Below, in pieces: positions 12,337-24,800 of a stretch of 64,000 nt of DNA. The first letter of the stretch is position 1. The number at the start of each line of letters is the position of its first letter. The stretch covers positions 76,037,999-76,101,998 of the forward strand of contig NC_029519.1 of the NCBI RefSeq assembly GCF_001577835.2. Direction: 5' to 3'. This DNA comes from Coturnix japonica. Taxonomy: Eukaryota > Chordata > Aves > Galliformes > Phasianidae. The notes under the pieces were generated by a model, which was not told the origin of the DNA, made no database searches, and was given only the letters and a program-made list of their open reading frames with translations. Position numbers and translations under genes: made by a program.

Positions 12337-13719
12337 CAATCCCGCTGCTGATATTGAAGGAAGCTTTGATTAGACGACAAGGAACGACATTCACAGAGAT
12401 GAATATACATGTACATACTCAGGTATCTGTATATATATGTGGGTATGCGTGTGTAAATAGAAAATATATGCCAACATTTCCAATTGCAATATTTACTTTC
12501 ACATATATGCTGGTATTACCCCGCAGTCTTGATGTTAACATTTTCAATCCATATAGAAACAACATGTCCCCACCAGCATCCTCCTTTGGCCCCTATTGCC
12601 CATCAGTACCTAACACCAAAAGCACAGTTCTTTCCCAGGGTGCTTCAGATGGGATTTATGGTAGAAGATGAGAGCAGCGCTCAGAGGAATGAATTACAGA
12701 TCCCGAGCAGACAAACTGACTCCAGGCTCCTCCTTGCATAATTGTCACTCGGAGGACCTCAGGCACCAGAAGGAGGTTAATAACACTCCATACTTGTGTT
12801 GAGCCACTCCAAGCATTGAAATGTCAGGGCTTTGAGCAATGGCTTTGTCAGTGCCAGCTAAATAAACAGCATGTGATAAAGTACCAGCTGCTGCAGGCTT
12901 TGCAGTGGCCCAGCCTCTAGGATGCTCACGAGGCACTTCTGCCTCGCTCTAACAGTGGCCCCCACTCATAAACTCTTTAAAAGCCTTCATTTTAAAGAAA
13001 ATATGGGATTGGTTGCATTTTCATTCGGAAATAGCACATTTTTCTCACTAAAAGTTTCTCAGGCATCGCTTCATTAGTGCTACTAAGCACAGCCTGTGGG
13101 CAGCACTGGGCTGACAGGTAAAGGAGCACCACTGATGTACAGATGGCTCCTACATCTGCAGGAACAACAGCCTCAGATAACAGAACAGCACAACGAGATC
13201 CACCAGCCTTTTGGTTTCATCCTTTTGAACTGATGTCACCTATGTTAAAGAGTTAAACCCACAGCTAGGCCTGGATTCCAAACAGACAAGATCTCAGCTG
13301 GAGACCTCAGATTTGAGACCCAGATATAAGTTCTATTGTTTGGGGAAGAAAAACTGCTGATCAAAACAATGTTTTGGAAAGGAGCTTATTTGTTTACCAA
13401 AATCTCCATAGAAACTACAGCAAAGATTTTTTTCTACCAGATGTGATGCTTCATTGTTAATTAGTTCATTCAACTGAACGACAGTTTTGCTATCACAAGA
13501 TCTGGACAGCTGAAATGTGAAGTGCTGGCTGCGGGCTGCCCAACACGCTCAGTGTTTGGAACAGAAAACTCCAAGGGCATTGTGTAAAGGCAGCAGACAT
13601 TAATAATCTCCATCTACCACTGTGGAAATAGAAGCAGAGAGGACCAAAGTAGTCTCAACAAGGGTGTGCTACTACTCAGCACTCAGATCCAAGCACTCAC
13701 TTTCAGGTCCTTACTGATG
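12337..13719. other. No gene seen
   Basis: Short TA/TG-rich spots near 12420-12460. No coding pattern and no repeat family recognised. Confidence 0.5.
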
Positions 13720-13870
13720 ATGCTATGATAGACTCAAGAAACGGATAAGATTGGAGGGGAACTTAAAGATCACTGAGCTCCAATATCCAGCCATGGGCTG
13801 GTTGCCATCCACCAAATCAGGCTACCCAGGGCCCCATCTAACCTGGCCTCCAGCATCTCCAGGGATGGAT
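13720..13870 (-). mobile_element. CR1 LINE 3' end
   Basis: On the plus strand: GGAGGGGAACTTAAAGATCA, CCAAATCAGGCTACCCAGGG and CTGGCCTCCAGCATCTCCAG, the reversed end of a CR1 element. Confidence 0.8.
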
Positions 13871-16199
13871 TACACCCTGCAACAAACTAAACCCCTTCTT
13901 TACTGCAAGACTCAATAAAGAATATAATTGATTCATGTTTTGAATTATGCTCTGTGTCATTCTGCCTTTGAGCCCCGGGGCCATGCAATAAACAGCAATA
14001 AGCAAAGCAGCAGCAGATGATGCTGTGATTAGGAAAAAAGAGAACACCCCTCACACCTCCATCTCCTTAGATTTGCTCAAAGCACTGAGGAACCGGGCTG
14101 AGCTTCTATTTTAGGCCAACATTTATCTCTTCCAACCCAACCATACTGATGGTGCTTTCAAAGGGAATGACAGGTCACTGCACCATGATTAGAAAAGAAA
14201 CTCTCAGCTGCTGGGCACCAGCTCATCAGCACAAACCAGGGCAACCTTATCACTCACTTCCCAAATACATCCCTGCTAGAGGCACTAATGGAAAGAAAAG
14301 CAGCCTTTTGTTGGCTTAGATGGTTTAGTCCCTAAAGACACAGGGTAGTTTCCTGGTCATTTTGTTCTCTTCAAGCTATATACCACCTCAGGATAAGGTC
14401 AAGCCTAATGAGCCACAGGACAAGTGCAAGTATATTTGGTATTCACAGGCATTAACCCTATTAAACTGTCACAGCTGCTTCTAGGACTCTGAGACCTGTT
14501 CTTCAGCTCCAGCAGGGCCCTGCAGGTGACACCGGTACCAGGCTGGACTCAGCCTTGCTTTCCTCTCCTGCCCATCCAGAGTCAGGAGGGACTCCACAGG
14601 GACAGATAAAGTTACACAGCCCTAACAGGATTTCCCCATTGGGAAACTCTCCCAGCAGACAGAAAAATTAGGGTTGTACAGAACGACATTCCAAGTACAC
14701 AAATGGCCAAAGAGGCACTCAAAGAGAAAGACCTCACCAGCAAAACCTGTCGGTAAGCACTGGAGAATAAATATCTGATGTAAACAACAGGACATTTTGC
14801 TGGCATCTGTATAACCAGAAGTAGGATGAAATCCACAAGGAACTTCCTTCCCCTTCATTTCTGTGCAGTATTTCATTTGTCTGCAGTAGGTGGAAAAGAG
14901 AAGAAAACAGGTGCTGTGACTGAGCCATTCATCGAGTCCAAATCACACAGATCACTCGAGAGCACGTTAAGATCACTTGTGTGTCATGATCTACCAACTT
15001 CCGTCAAGGCTGAGAGCCAAAGAGAATGTGCTGAAGCAAACTGCTTTGTACGCCTCATTTCTAATGGGAAAACAAAAACAGCATTAATTTTCTTTTTCTG
15101 CTTTTAAACATTTACTGGTTCAGGCAATAAATCCTTCCTCCACTCTAAGGAAAAATAGATGTTCCATTCTTTGCTTGGTTTTTTTTCTTCCATGCCATTT
15201 AAGGTTGTTTGTTTATTGCTTTGGCAACAGTGGTTTGTTTTTGTTTGCTTGTTTACAATGGGAAGCAAAATGAGTGACATCTGCTTTGGAGGTATAGGCT
15301 GAAGCCTCAGAAGCAAAAGTTGATCGGTACATTTGACTGAACCCTGATCAACTCTGAAATAAAATAACTCATGTATATTGTCAGAAAGAGGCCGTCTGGA
15401 ACAAGAACGGCCACCCTCTGTTTCTATAGCACCTAGCAATTGTTAGTATAAATAAAGAAAACCAAGTGAGCACAGGGGCACCAGGCGGTATCCTATTTCC
15501 CCATTATCTGCTTGCAGAGAGGCTAATTCACATCAGACAAAATAAGTAATAAACCAGAAAGCTTGATGCATATCTCAGAATAAGCATATGCTGACCGTAT
15601 CCCACTAAAACACGTGTACATACCATACAGCAGCTTGCATTGCTGCGTTGTACACTGACCTGTTTTTATGAGGACTGCCCAGTATTAGAGGAGTGATTGT
15701 AAAAAGAAGGGTGCTTTGAAATGGGGAAGGTGACGTTTAAGCAGCACTTTTCAACTAGGAATTATAAAATAATAGATTAAGAAAATGATTGTGTGAATGT
15801 TACATTGGAGGTATATGTTGCATCCACAGGGAACAATAAGCCAAACCTTCCAAGCTGTTTAAAAATGCTGAAGTCAAAGGAGCAAAAAAAGTCAGCCACA
15901 ACTTTTGACAAACATAAAAACTTTCAGCCTGGAAAACTATAAAGTAATACCTTGATATTAAGCTCTGGTAATTCATTCAAAAACTGCCCACTCATCCTCT
16001 TCAGCTTGCTGGTATTTATAGCCATCTCCATTCAAGTGGTGGTTGTCATCTCCTACATACCAACAAGCAGCAAACAGAAGAGCCTCAGGCAGATTTCACA
16101 ACAGTGGTCATATATTACAGTAGAAGCACATGGTGTGCTATCTTCCAGTGCCTTACTGAAGTGCAGTTTCCATTACCGAATATCATTATACAACCAACC

Positions 16200-16239
<40 letters not shown>

Positions 16240-16251
16240 GGAGGTGGATGC

Positions 16252-16296
<45 letters not shown>

Positions 16297-18731
16297 TAGG
16301 CTGAGGGACATAGAATATGCAACACCACTATATTCAAGTAACAGAACAAACAAGTTGAAAGGCTCTCCTCCCTTTGCTTAAGAAAATAATGGACCAGAGA
16401 TATTCTATTTATGCAGTCAGAAGGTCTGTATATAGTTGGAATGAAACCAGGGGGAGACCTTTGATTGTTTTATGCTGAAGGAATAAAAGAAGGTAAGGAA
16501 GATTCCAGTACTCTCTTAAGCAGCACCTGCTTAAAGGTATGCAGAAAATACAGTCCCCCTACCCCACAACCATAGAGCACAAGAGCTAAACTAATAACAG
16601 TCTTCCAATCCTCTCTAAAGAACTCAATTATGTTGATCAGTGGTATCATACTAGTTTGATAGCTGTTGCAGTAAGCTACAGACAGCACTGCAACTACTTA
16701 ATACACAGTCTGTTGGCACGTATCACTCTGCTGCTCTTCATCCTGCCCAATGGGAATCTACCAGGACAACAGTCTCATTAGCATTAAGCACTAGAGATGG
16801 ACCTTCTCCATCTTCACAGTGTGCTGAAGCACATCCCTGTCAATTACAGCCAATATTTCAAAGAACAGCAGCTACATCTTGTGGACAGATTTAACATTGC
16901 AAGTTTATTCCTCTAGGAACTTAACAATGCAAACTCAGCTCTGTATGCATCTAGCCAGGGATTCTACTGAAGCAATCTAACCTTTTCTAGGCCTTTTTGT
17001 TTGTGCAAGACATACAAAGTGAACTCATACAGAACAATAATCACCTGCAAAGCAGTTTCTTCTTACACCCTTTCCCCTAAACCAAATAATCTGCCAGGGT
17101 CACCTGACCACACTGATGATATAACACCAGAAAGGAAAGAGCAGACCTTGGTGACTGCATGCTTTATCTTATCTAACTCTAACACCAACCAACAGCCTCA
17201 GTATTCACTAGTACTGTGAAAAAATCTGCTTCCATAATTAAAAACACATTAGCAAAACAGTTCATAAACTGAACCAAGCATAAATTCTCAGTTATGTTTA
17301 AGTCTGTTACAAAGGAATAACACAAGACTCAGCCTGGAGTTATCCCTGTTATCTGGCTGAGACAGTGAGAAAGCTTTGTTTTCATGGTCACAGACTTCTC
17401 CACTCCCACTTAACACTTCCTAAGCAACATAACAAGGCAGTTTCTGCAGGGGATCAGTATTCTGTGTTGTTGCTATTGATTTCACATTGACATTCCCAGA
17501 TTAGCGTGGAAACCACAAAGAAAACATGCCATGAACTTGAAGTATGTTAATTAACTATATACTAACCTGCACCACTCTATGGGGTACTCCAGCCACATGC
17601 TGCTTCCAGTGCACATACCAATACTCATCAGTAGCTACCTAGCAAGTATAGATCCCAGACCTCTTAAGCACTGCTATTCAGTTCTTCCTCCTACCCTAGC
17701 AAACTACCCTTAACATATATAATGAAAGGGCTTCAAGTGTATTTAAGAACACACCCAGCAGCAACAACCCTTCTGAGAGAAAAATATGCAATCACTAGTT
17801 AAGCAAGTAAGAGAATGACCCCTCAGTAATACTAAAACAAAGCTGTAGCTGCTTGTGGTCTGTTAGGTAATAACAGCTTATTTAAAGTGCCTGCTAATGT
17901 CCTAATTAAAGCTGACTTCATCATGACATGTAACCTGCAGCCTACTGCAATTCTACAAGTTGTTCCACGAGGCAAGTATGAGCTCTGGATGGGTGATTAG
18001 CAAGTTAATAGCATCAGACTGAGGACTTTGATATCATAGTAATAGAGTGGAAAGCAAGTCTGTATTGTTATCCAGTCCCTTGGCTGCTTAGCTTGTCTAA
18101 AAACAGGCTCACTTCAGCTCAGTTATGAGTATGTACAGACATGTACACAGACAAATACAACACAAAATAAAAGCTGAAGTTGTAAGTTTTTACAGCACTA
18201 AATGAACAATCCCATCCCAAAGTTCAGGTTGCAAGTGCACAAAGTACAAAGTAGTTCTATACATTCTGCTTACTACTCACTGTCAGGATTAGTAATCGGC
18301 CTGGTTTGCTGCAAACATCGAGAAAGTCTGCTGAAGCTTCTCAACCATAAGCAATGTCCTTTTAGAATGAGGGAATATAAGTCACAACTGACAGGACAGA
18401 ATTTCTGCATAAACTTTCAGTTCTTTCTAGCATCTGCTGGCAGGTCAAGTTCTGTTACAGTCCTGTATCTTTGGAATGTTTTGACTGAAATTAGAACAAA
18501 GTGCAAGATACAGACACGGCCCATGATGACCCTTATCAATAGAGCCAGATCATAACACAGGAGCTGTGTGCTCTCACACAGAGAAGAGACTGAGGATACA
18601 ACTAAAAGCTTTTCCTTTGAGTGGCATACATCAAAATGCTACACAAGATGCTGACACCAAAAGCAGCAAGTGAACCTGTCAGTAAGTTGACATTTCCTGC
18701 AAGAGATACACAAGAAGTGCAAATTAAGTAT
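13871..18731. other. Intergenic, no gene recognised
   Basis: About 4.9 kb downstream of the TACC3 3' end. Contains a TG/TA microsatellite (16201-16298), listed separately. Open frames are short and one (15952-16304) is just the TA repeat read through. An extended TACC3 3' UTR may occupy the right-hand part. Confidence 0.5.
16201..16298. repeat. (TG)n(TA)n microsatellite
   Basis: A TG run leads into a long TA run, then about 20 unique bases, then a second long AT run ending near 16298. Confidence 0.92.
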
Positions 18732-18737
18732 TTTATT
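18732..18737 (-). promoter_or_regulatory. Candidate TACC3 poly(A) signal
   Basis: AATAAA on the minus strand, about 90 nt past the TACC3 stop at 18826-18828. It lies in a T-rich plus-strand run, so it could be a chance hexamer, and the real 3' UTR may run further to lower coordinates. Confidence 0.45.
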
Positions 18738-18825
18738 TTTTTTTCTCCACATACATAATTAAAAACAAGAATGAACACAGGACAGGAAATCAAAGAAACT
18801 AGACATATTTACAGAGACAACTGAG

Positions 18826-21800
18826 TTAGTCATCTTTTCCCATCTTCAGAATCAAGTCATCACAAATCTTCGTTAGTTCATCATTTTCTTTTGTCTGTTA
18901 AAGATAGAAAAAGAAGAGTTGCAGGTATGTGTAAGCTAAGTTAAAGGCAAGTAGTGACCTTTCCTAGCATACAACAGAAAGTTCACTTACATGCTAGCAA
19001 ACTATATAGGTTTAACCCAAAGGACAGTCTACTTTGTAAAAATTCCCAAGAAGTGAGCTAAATTCACTGTACTTTCTGCTTCTGGATTTCCTTAGAAGAA
19101 TTTGTCTATAAAGATCATAGGTACATGATTTTTAGACACATTCATTTTGTTAGGTATACTGACATTTGAAATGATAGCAACAATTTAGATCTCACAACAC
19201 AGACATCTCTGTAGAACATTTCCACTTATTTGTTCCAGTAAATGAAACCAATGTGCCTTTAAGAAGCATCTTAAAACTTCATCTATGCAGTATGAAGACT
19301 GCAATCCAAACCAAGGATTTAGAGCCTGAACAACATTGAAAGAGTTTGTACTAGTACTAATGGCTTACAGAGTAAATGCTTATTAGATGTGCTAATTCAG
19401 ACAGTTATTCAAGATTGTTCACAGCTTCTACTCTTGGAGATGCTTAAGTTTTAGAACACCATCTCCATTAGTAGTTCAGATGCAGCAACCTGGACTGATC
19501 AATTCTGTGACTCGTCTAAAGGAACAAGCCTTTCTGTTCCAAAAAAAGATCTGTATATACAAGGTGAGTCTTGACATACTTGACTTCTGCCTTAAGCTTC
19601 AATGCTTATTTCCCAAAGCCCACCTAGAGAGCAGTCTCCAAAACCAGCACACACAGTGGTACTGCTACAAGATCTCGAGGTAGTCTAAGGCAATAGCTTA
19701 AAGAGACTCATGGCATTTTGACAAACCTTTTGTTCAAGGCTCCTCTCTAAAGACTGGATCCTCATCTGTTCTTTGCGGAGACTGGCTTGTAGGGCTGCAG
19801 TTTCTGATTTAGCTTTGTTTCGTACCTGGGCAATTTCCTCATTTGCTCTGGAATTGAAGAAATACGGGCATTTATATTCAGACAGCATAGCAGAACAGTT
19901 CATAGAATCACACTAGTTCATTGTACTTGAACAGTAATAAGAAAAATATTTTAAGCCAAGATTTGGCATTAACGGGCCACATTTTACAGCAATTAGCTTT
20001 TTCTCATAGTACTTACTGTTGCAGCTTTTCTTCAGCATGTGCCTTTAGTGCCTGGTATCTCTGCTCTTCTTTCTTAATTCTAGCTAGATACTCTTCAGCA
20101 CATTTTTTCAAAGCCTCTTCATTCTGACCCAGAAACATGTTTAGTTAGATTTTATGTACTTGTAGGTGGAAAAGTCTAACTCCATTTCACAAATCAGCTA
20201 CTTAACCGTACCAAAATGACAGCATTTGCTCAGAATACTAAGTACAATTATCAACTTCCATAAAAGCATGGAAACAAGTCTAAGTCTTTCTACTAATTAC
20301 AGCTCTTGAACTTAGCAATTCACTCTGCTTCTAAAAGATGCTTTAGTTCTGTGCTAAGGAAATAGCTTCTGAATTCCAAATGCAGCAATAGAAGGGATGC
20401 ATGATAAAGGAAGTCATGCATAGGTTTATGTTAAATAAGCTTATGCAATTCATACAAGTCACCATAGTCTGTGATCCTTATTAGCTCCATTATTCCAGTC
20501 CATGGATATGTTTACCAGTTTAAGCTAAACAATCCAGTAAAGTATGAGTTTGACTTGTAATAGAAAACCTTCTTCAGCATCCATTCAGTGCTACGTATGC
20601 AAAAACAAGTTGCCCTCATGCAACAATTAGTTACATGGGATTTATTCTCTGTGCTTAACAGAAAAAATGATATGCATACAAAAGGAGAAAGCTCATTTTG
20701 TTTGAGGAAATCTTGTCTTCTAACAGAAAGTTCATCATCACACTTTAAACCAGACACTAAATATAACAGGTCATTTTTTAATCTTTAAAGCAGACAACTT
20801 GTTTTACAGGTAGTACATCCGCCATTCAATTAATGGCTGCAGAAGAAATTAGTAACTTCCTTTCCACCTTCAAAAGATCAGAAGGCTAATTTATCTTAAA
20901 AGATCGTTTGCTCTACAGCATCTTACTTTGCGGTAACCCTCCAGCACTTCTTTCTGTTTTTCAAAACGCTTGAAGAGTTCAGAGAAAGATTTCTCCATAG
21001 AGTTCAGATCTGAAATAACTTGCTGCTTCTCTTCCACTATCCTCTGTATTTCGTTCTTTGAAAGCTCCTTCTGTTTCTGAGAATCCTCTAAAGAAAGCAA
21101 AAGTAACAGGTTTAAACTCATACTAGTTGCTAAATTAGAATAAAGCTAGTAGTATGGACATGACCCTCACGCCTTCAACTCAACCCTTCTAAGGCAAGTT
21201 TTTGCTAGCACACCCAAACTATGTGTTCTACAGGTTAATATAACCTAACATGCTAGTGAACTCATTAGAAAAAAAAAACATAAATTTAAGCAAGGACCAG
21301 ATTCGGCTAATTCAGCTTCCAGCCAGAACAATGTACCAATACATGTTCCATTTAATGTCTTCTTAACTTTGAAATCACAAATCTGATTGAATCAAGGGCC
21401 AGGTCTGTCCAGAAAGAACTCCTACTGACATCCCATCACTTAGTTAAGGCCAGATAATGAACCACCAAACAAGCTACAGGCAACTGGATCTGTCAGTTTT
21501 AATAAACTAGTAGTTCACAATTCACTGAAGAAGCAGAAAAGGTAAGATATGTTCATGCCTGACTACCAAATAATATCAGTATATAGCAATGTCTGGATAA
21601 TTAGGGTTACAGTTCAATGCATACAAGTGCCTTGTCTGAAGCCTTACACTCACCCTGAAAGCATTTGAAAAGTTGATTATTTCAGAAGTGAAAGAGCATT
21701 AACTTCAGTCAGCAACTGCCCCAAAATGATTTGAAGTGTAAATACTGAACTTACCCATCATTTGGGTTATTGTACCTTCAAACTCTGCAACTACTTTTCT

Positions 21801-24800
21801 AAAAAAACAAAAAAAGAAAGAAAAAAAAAATTTAGACCATGACATAGAAAAAGCAGTTGGAATAAATAAGCAGGAAAAGTCAAACACTCACCCCATTTCC
21901 TTGTATTCCATATGAAGCTTGTGGTACTTCTTTTGCCATTCAAGAGTCTCCAACTCTTTCTCTTGAACCTTTAAGGTGAAAAGTAATAAACATTTATTTC
22001 TTGAACAGGAAGCGATACAAGGGTTGTTACTCAGAAGAGCCCAAAAGGTAGCCTAGTTATGCTTAAATTTCCCATGTCAAATTCCACGTTCCAAATAACA
22101 GATTCAAAATGAAATGTCTTATTACAAATGTGTCAAGTAAGAAGGAAATGTACCCGAAAACTAGATATCAAGCTTCTTGTTTGCCACTCAATGTTACCAA
22201 TCTCTCAAATGTCCAGATGAGAGTAAGTTCAATTTATTCTGCTTAGCTACTCCATGCTACATGAAGGTCACTGTTCCCTGGCAAGTAATAGCTTGCCTAG
22301 TAATACCCTCTCAAGTAGCAAATATTCCCTTTATCTACAAGGCAGATAGAATAAGTCACAAAAACAGGAAAGGAAACAAATACTGAAATGCTATGTTGGT
22401 CAAGATTAACTTTGTTTAGAATACACACAATCCTCCTCTTAACACATGCCCAAATTTAAGATAATTCAGTTCATCTTAAAAATAACCACTTATTTCACAC
22501 CAAATGAATCAAATCAGAACTCACAATTTTGTGCAAACTCCAGGAGTCCAGTTTTGTCCAGAAATTTTTATTAATAATTATGTCAAAAGTGTGATATCAT
22601 TCTTTTGGAGAAATAGAATTTCCTAATAGCCATCCTGAATCTCCCCTGTACAACTTGAGGCTATTCTCTCTGGTACTATCACTAGTTACATGAGAGAAGA
22701 GGCTGATCCCAACCTCACAACAACCTCCCTTCAGATAGTTATGGAGAGCAATAAGGCCTTCCCTGAGCCCCCTCTTCTCCCGACTAAAGAACCCAAGCTC
22801 CCTCAACCACTCCTTATAAGACTTGTGTTCTCACAGCTCCATTGTCCAACTCCAGACACACTCCAGGACCTCAACATCTTCCTCACAGTGAGGGGCCCAA
22901 AACTGTACACAGTACTTGAGGTGCAGCCTTATCAGTGCTATATAATTCTATCCATTCTGAAGTGCCACAACAGCTGGATTAACAGTCGAGCCTTTTGCTG
23001 CAACTAAGCTGACATGCTTAAAATAGTTCTTTGAAGTGAGAGATGAGAGCACCACATTTAAGATATTCCAAGCTTTACTCTCTGCTCTTTTCCAAACTCT
23101 GTTTTAGATCTGATCCTTACCAGAGCCACAAATTTACCGCTTCACAAACTGGACAACAAGTTGGGTAAAAGCATCCTCTTAAGTGAGAATCAGAAAGCAA
23201 TTTAAGTTACCCTCAGAGAAGTTAAGTTTTTCTTGTTTATTGCTTTGTTTACTCTAAAGTGAAATTAAAACTATAAAGCAGCAAAGGGCCACAGGTCATC
23301 ATCATAACCATCATTAAGGGTATTTAGTGTTCTTAGTGTCACCAGCTGCAGTATTGTTGACCAGGAATTCAGAATGCTGTTTTCTCAAGGTCATTTTGAA
23401 GTGATAACTAGCTTTAAGGAAATTTACATTTAAGTACAGCTATTACATTACTCAGCAATTTAAGAGGAGGCTCAGGGGGATCTCACCAATATCCATAAAC
23501 ACTGGTTCAAAGAGCCAGGCTCTAGTCAGTGGTGCCCAGTGCCAAGACTGGGGACACTGCAACACAAACCAAAGCACCGGAAGCACCTCTGAACATCAGC
23601 AAGGACTTCTGTGGCTGGGCAACCCATTCCAGTGCTGTTGAGAGTTGTGGAGTGCCTCTTTGGAAACCTTCAAAAGCCATTTGAACACAGTCCAAGGACT
23701 TCAAAGAGCAGGTTGCCTATTTCAGTAATGAAGTTGGATAATGTGCTTTCAGAGATCCCTGCCAACCTCAGCCAACCTGTGATTTAAAATCCCAACTCCT
23801 TCATCAGTGGAGAGTAAATTAGATATTTTTACTTATTTTATTAGCTGGACATATTGATATGCTTCCCCACTGCACAAGCAAAACCAACCAATCACCACAA
23901 TCACTGCACTGAATTACCATTAAAGATTTTTCTTGTGTTACAGAAATTATGATATGAAAAAAAGCCCCCTCCTTCTCACTGGCAAGAACAGACTTCTCCT
24001 AGGTAATGAAATAAAAAGCATTCTAATAATGAAATGATTTGAGACTTAATATCAATTTGATAATGGATGATTTTTAATACTGATGAGTTCTAAAGTAGAA
24101 AACCACTGAAAATTACCCCTGCCATGCATCCTTAGATGCTAGCTCTGAGGAGTTCACAGAATCACAGAATGACCTGGGTTGGAAGGGACCTCAAGGATCA
24201 TGTAGTCCCAACCCTCCTGCCTGGCAGGGCCACCAAACATACACCTTTACTAGATCAGGTTGCCCAGGGCCCCGTCCAACCTGGTCTTGAACACCTCCAA
24301 GGACGGGGCATCCACAACCTCCCTGGGCAGACTGTTCCAGGACCTAACCACTCTCCTAGTGAAGAACTTCCCCCTAACATCCAACCTAAATCTTCCCTCT
24401 TTCAACTTAAAACCATTTCCCCGTGTCCTGCTATTGTCAGCCCTTTCCAAGAGTTTACTCCCCTCCTGGGAGTAAGTTCCCTTCAGGTATTGAAAGGCTG
24501 CAATGAGGTCACCCCGCAACCTTCTCTTCTCCAGGCTGAACAAACCCAGCTCCCTCAGCCTGTCCTCATAGGGGAGGTGCTCCAGCCCCCTGATCATCTT
24601 CCTGTCCCTCCTCTGGACCCTTTCCAAAATCTCCATGTCTTTCTTGTACTGAAGACTCCACACCTGGACACAGTACAACAGATGGGGCCTCACAAGAGCA
24701 GAGTAGAGAGGGACAATCACCTCCCTATCCCTGCTGACCACCCCTCTCCTGATGGAGCCCAGGATCCCATTTGCTTTCCGAGCTGCCAGAGTGCACTGCT

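Noticed and set aside
15952-16304. Frame ending in YIYIYI repeats
   Set aside because: Translation of a TA microsatellite.
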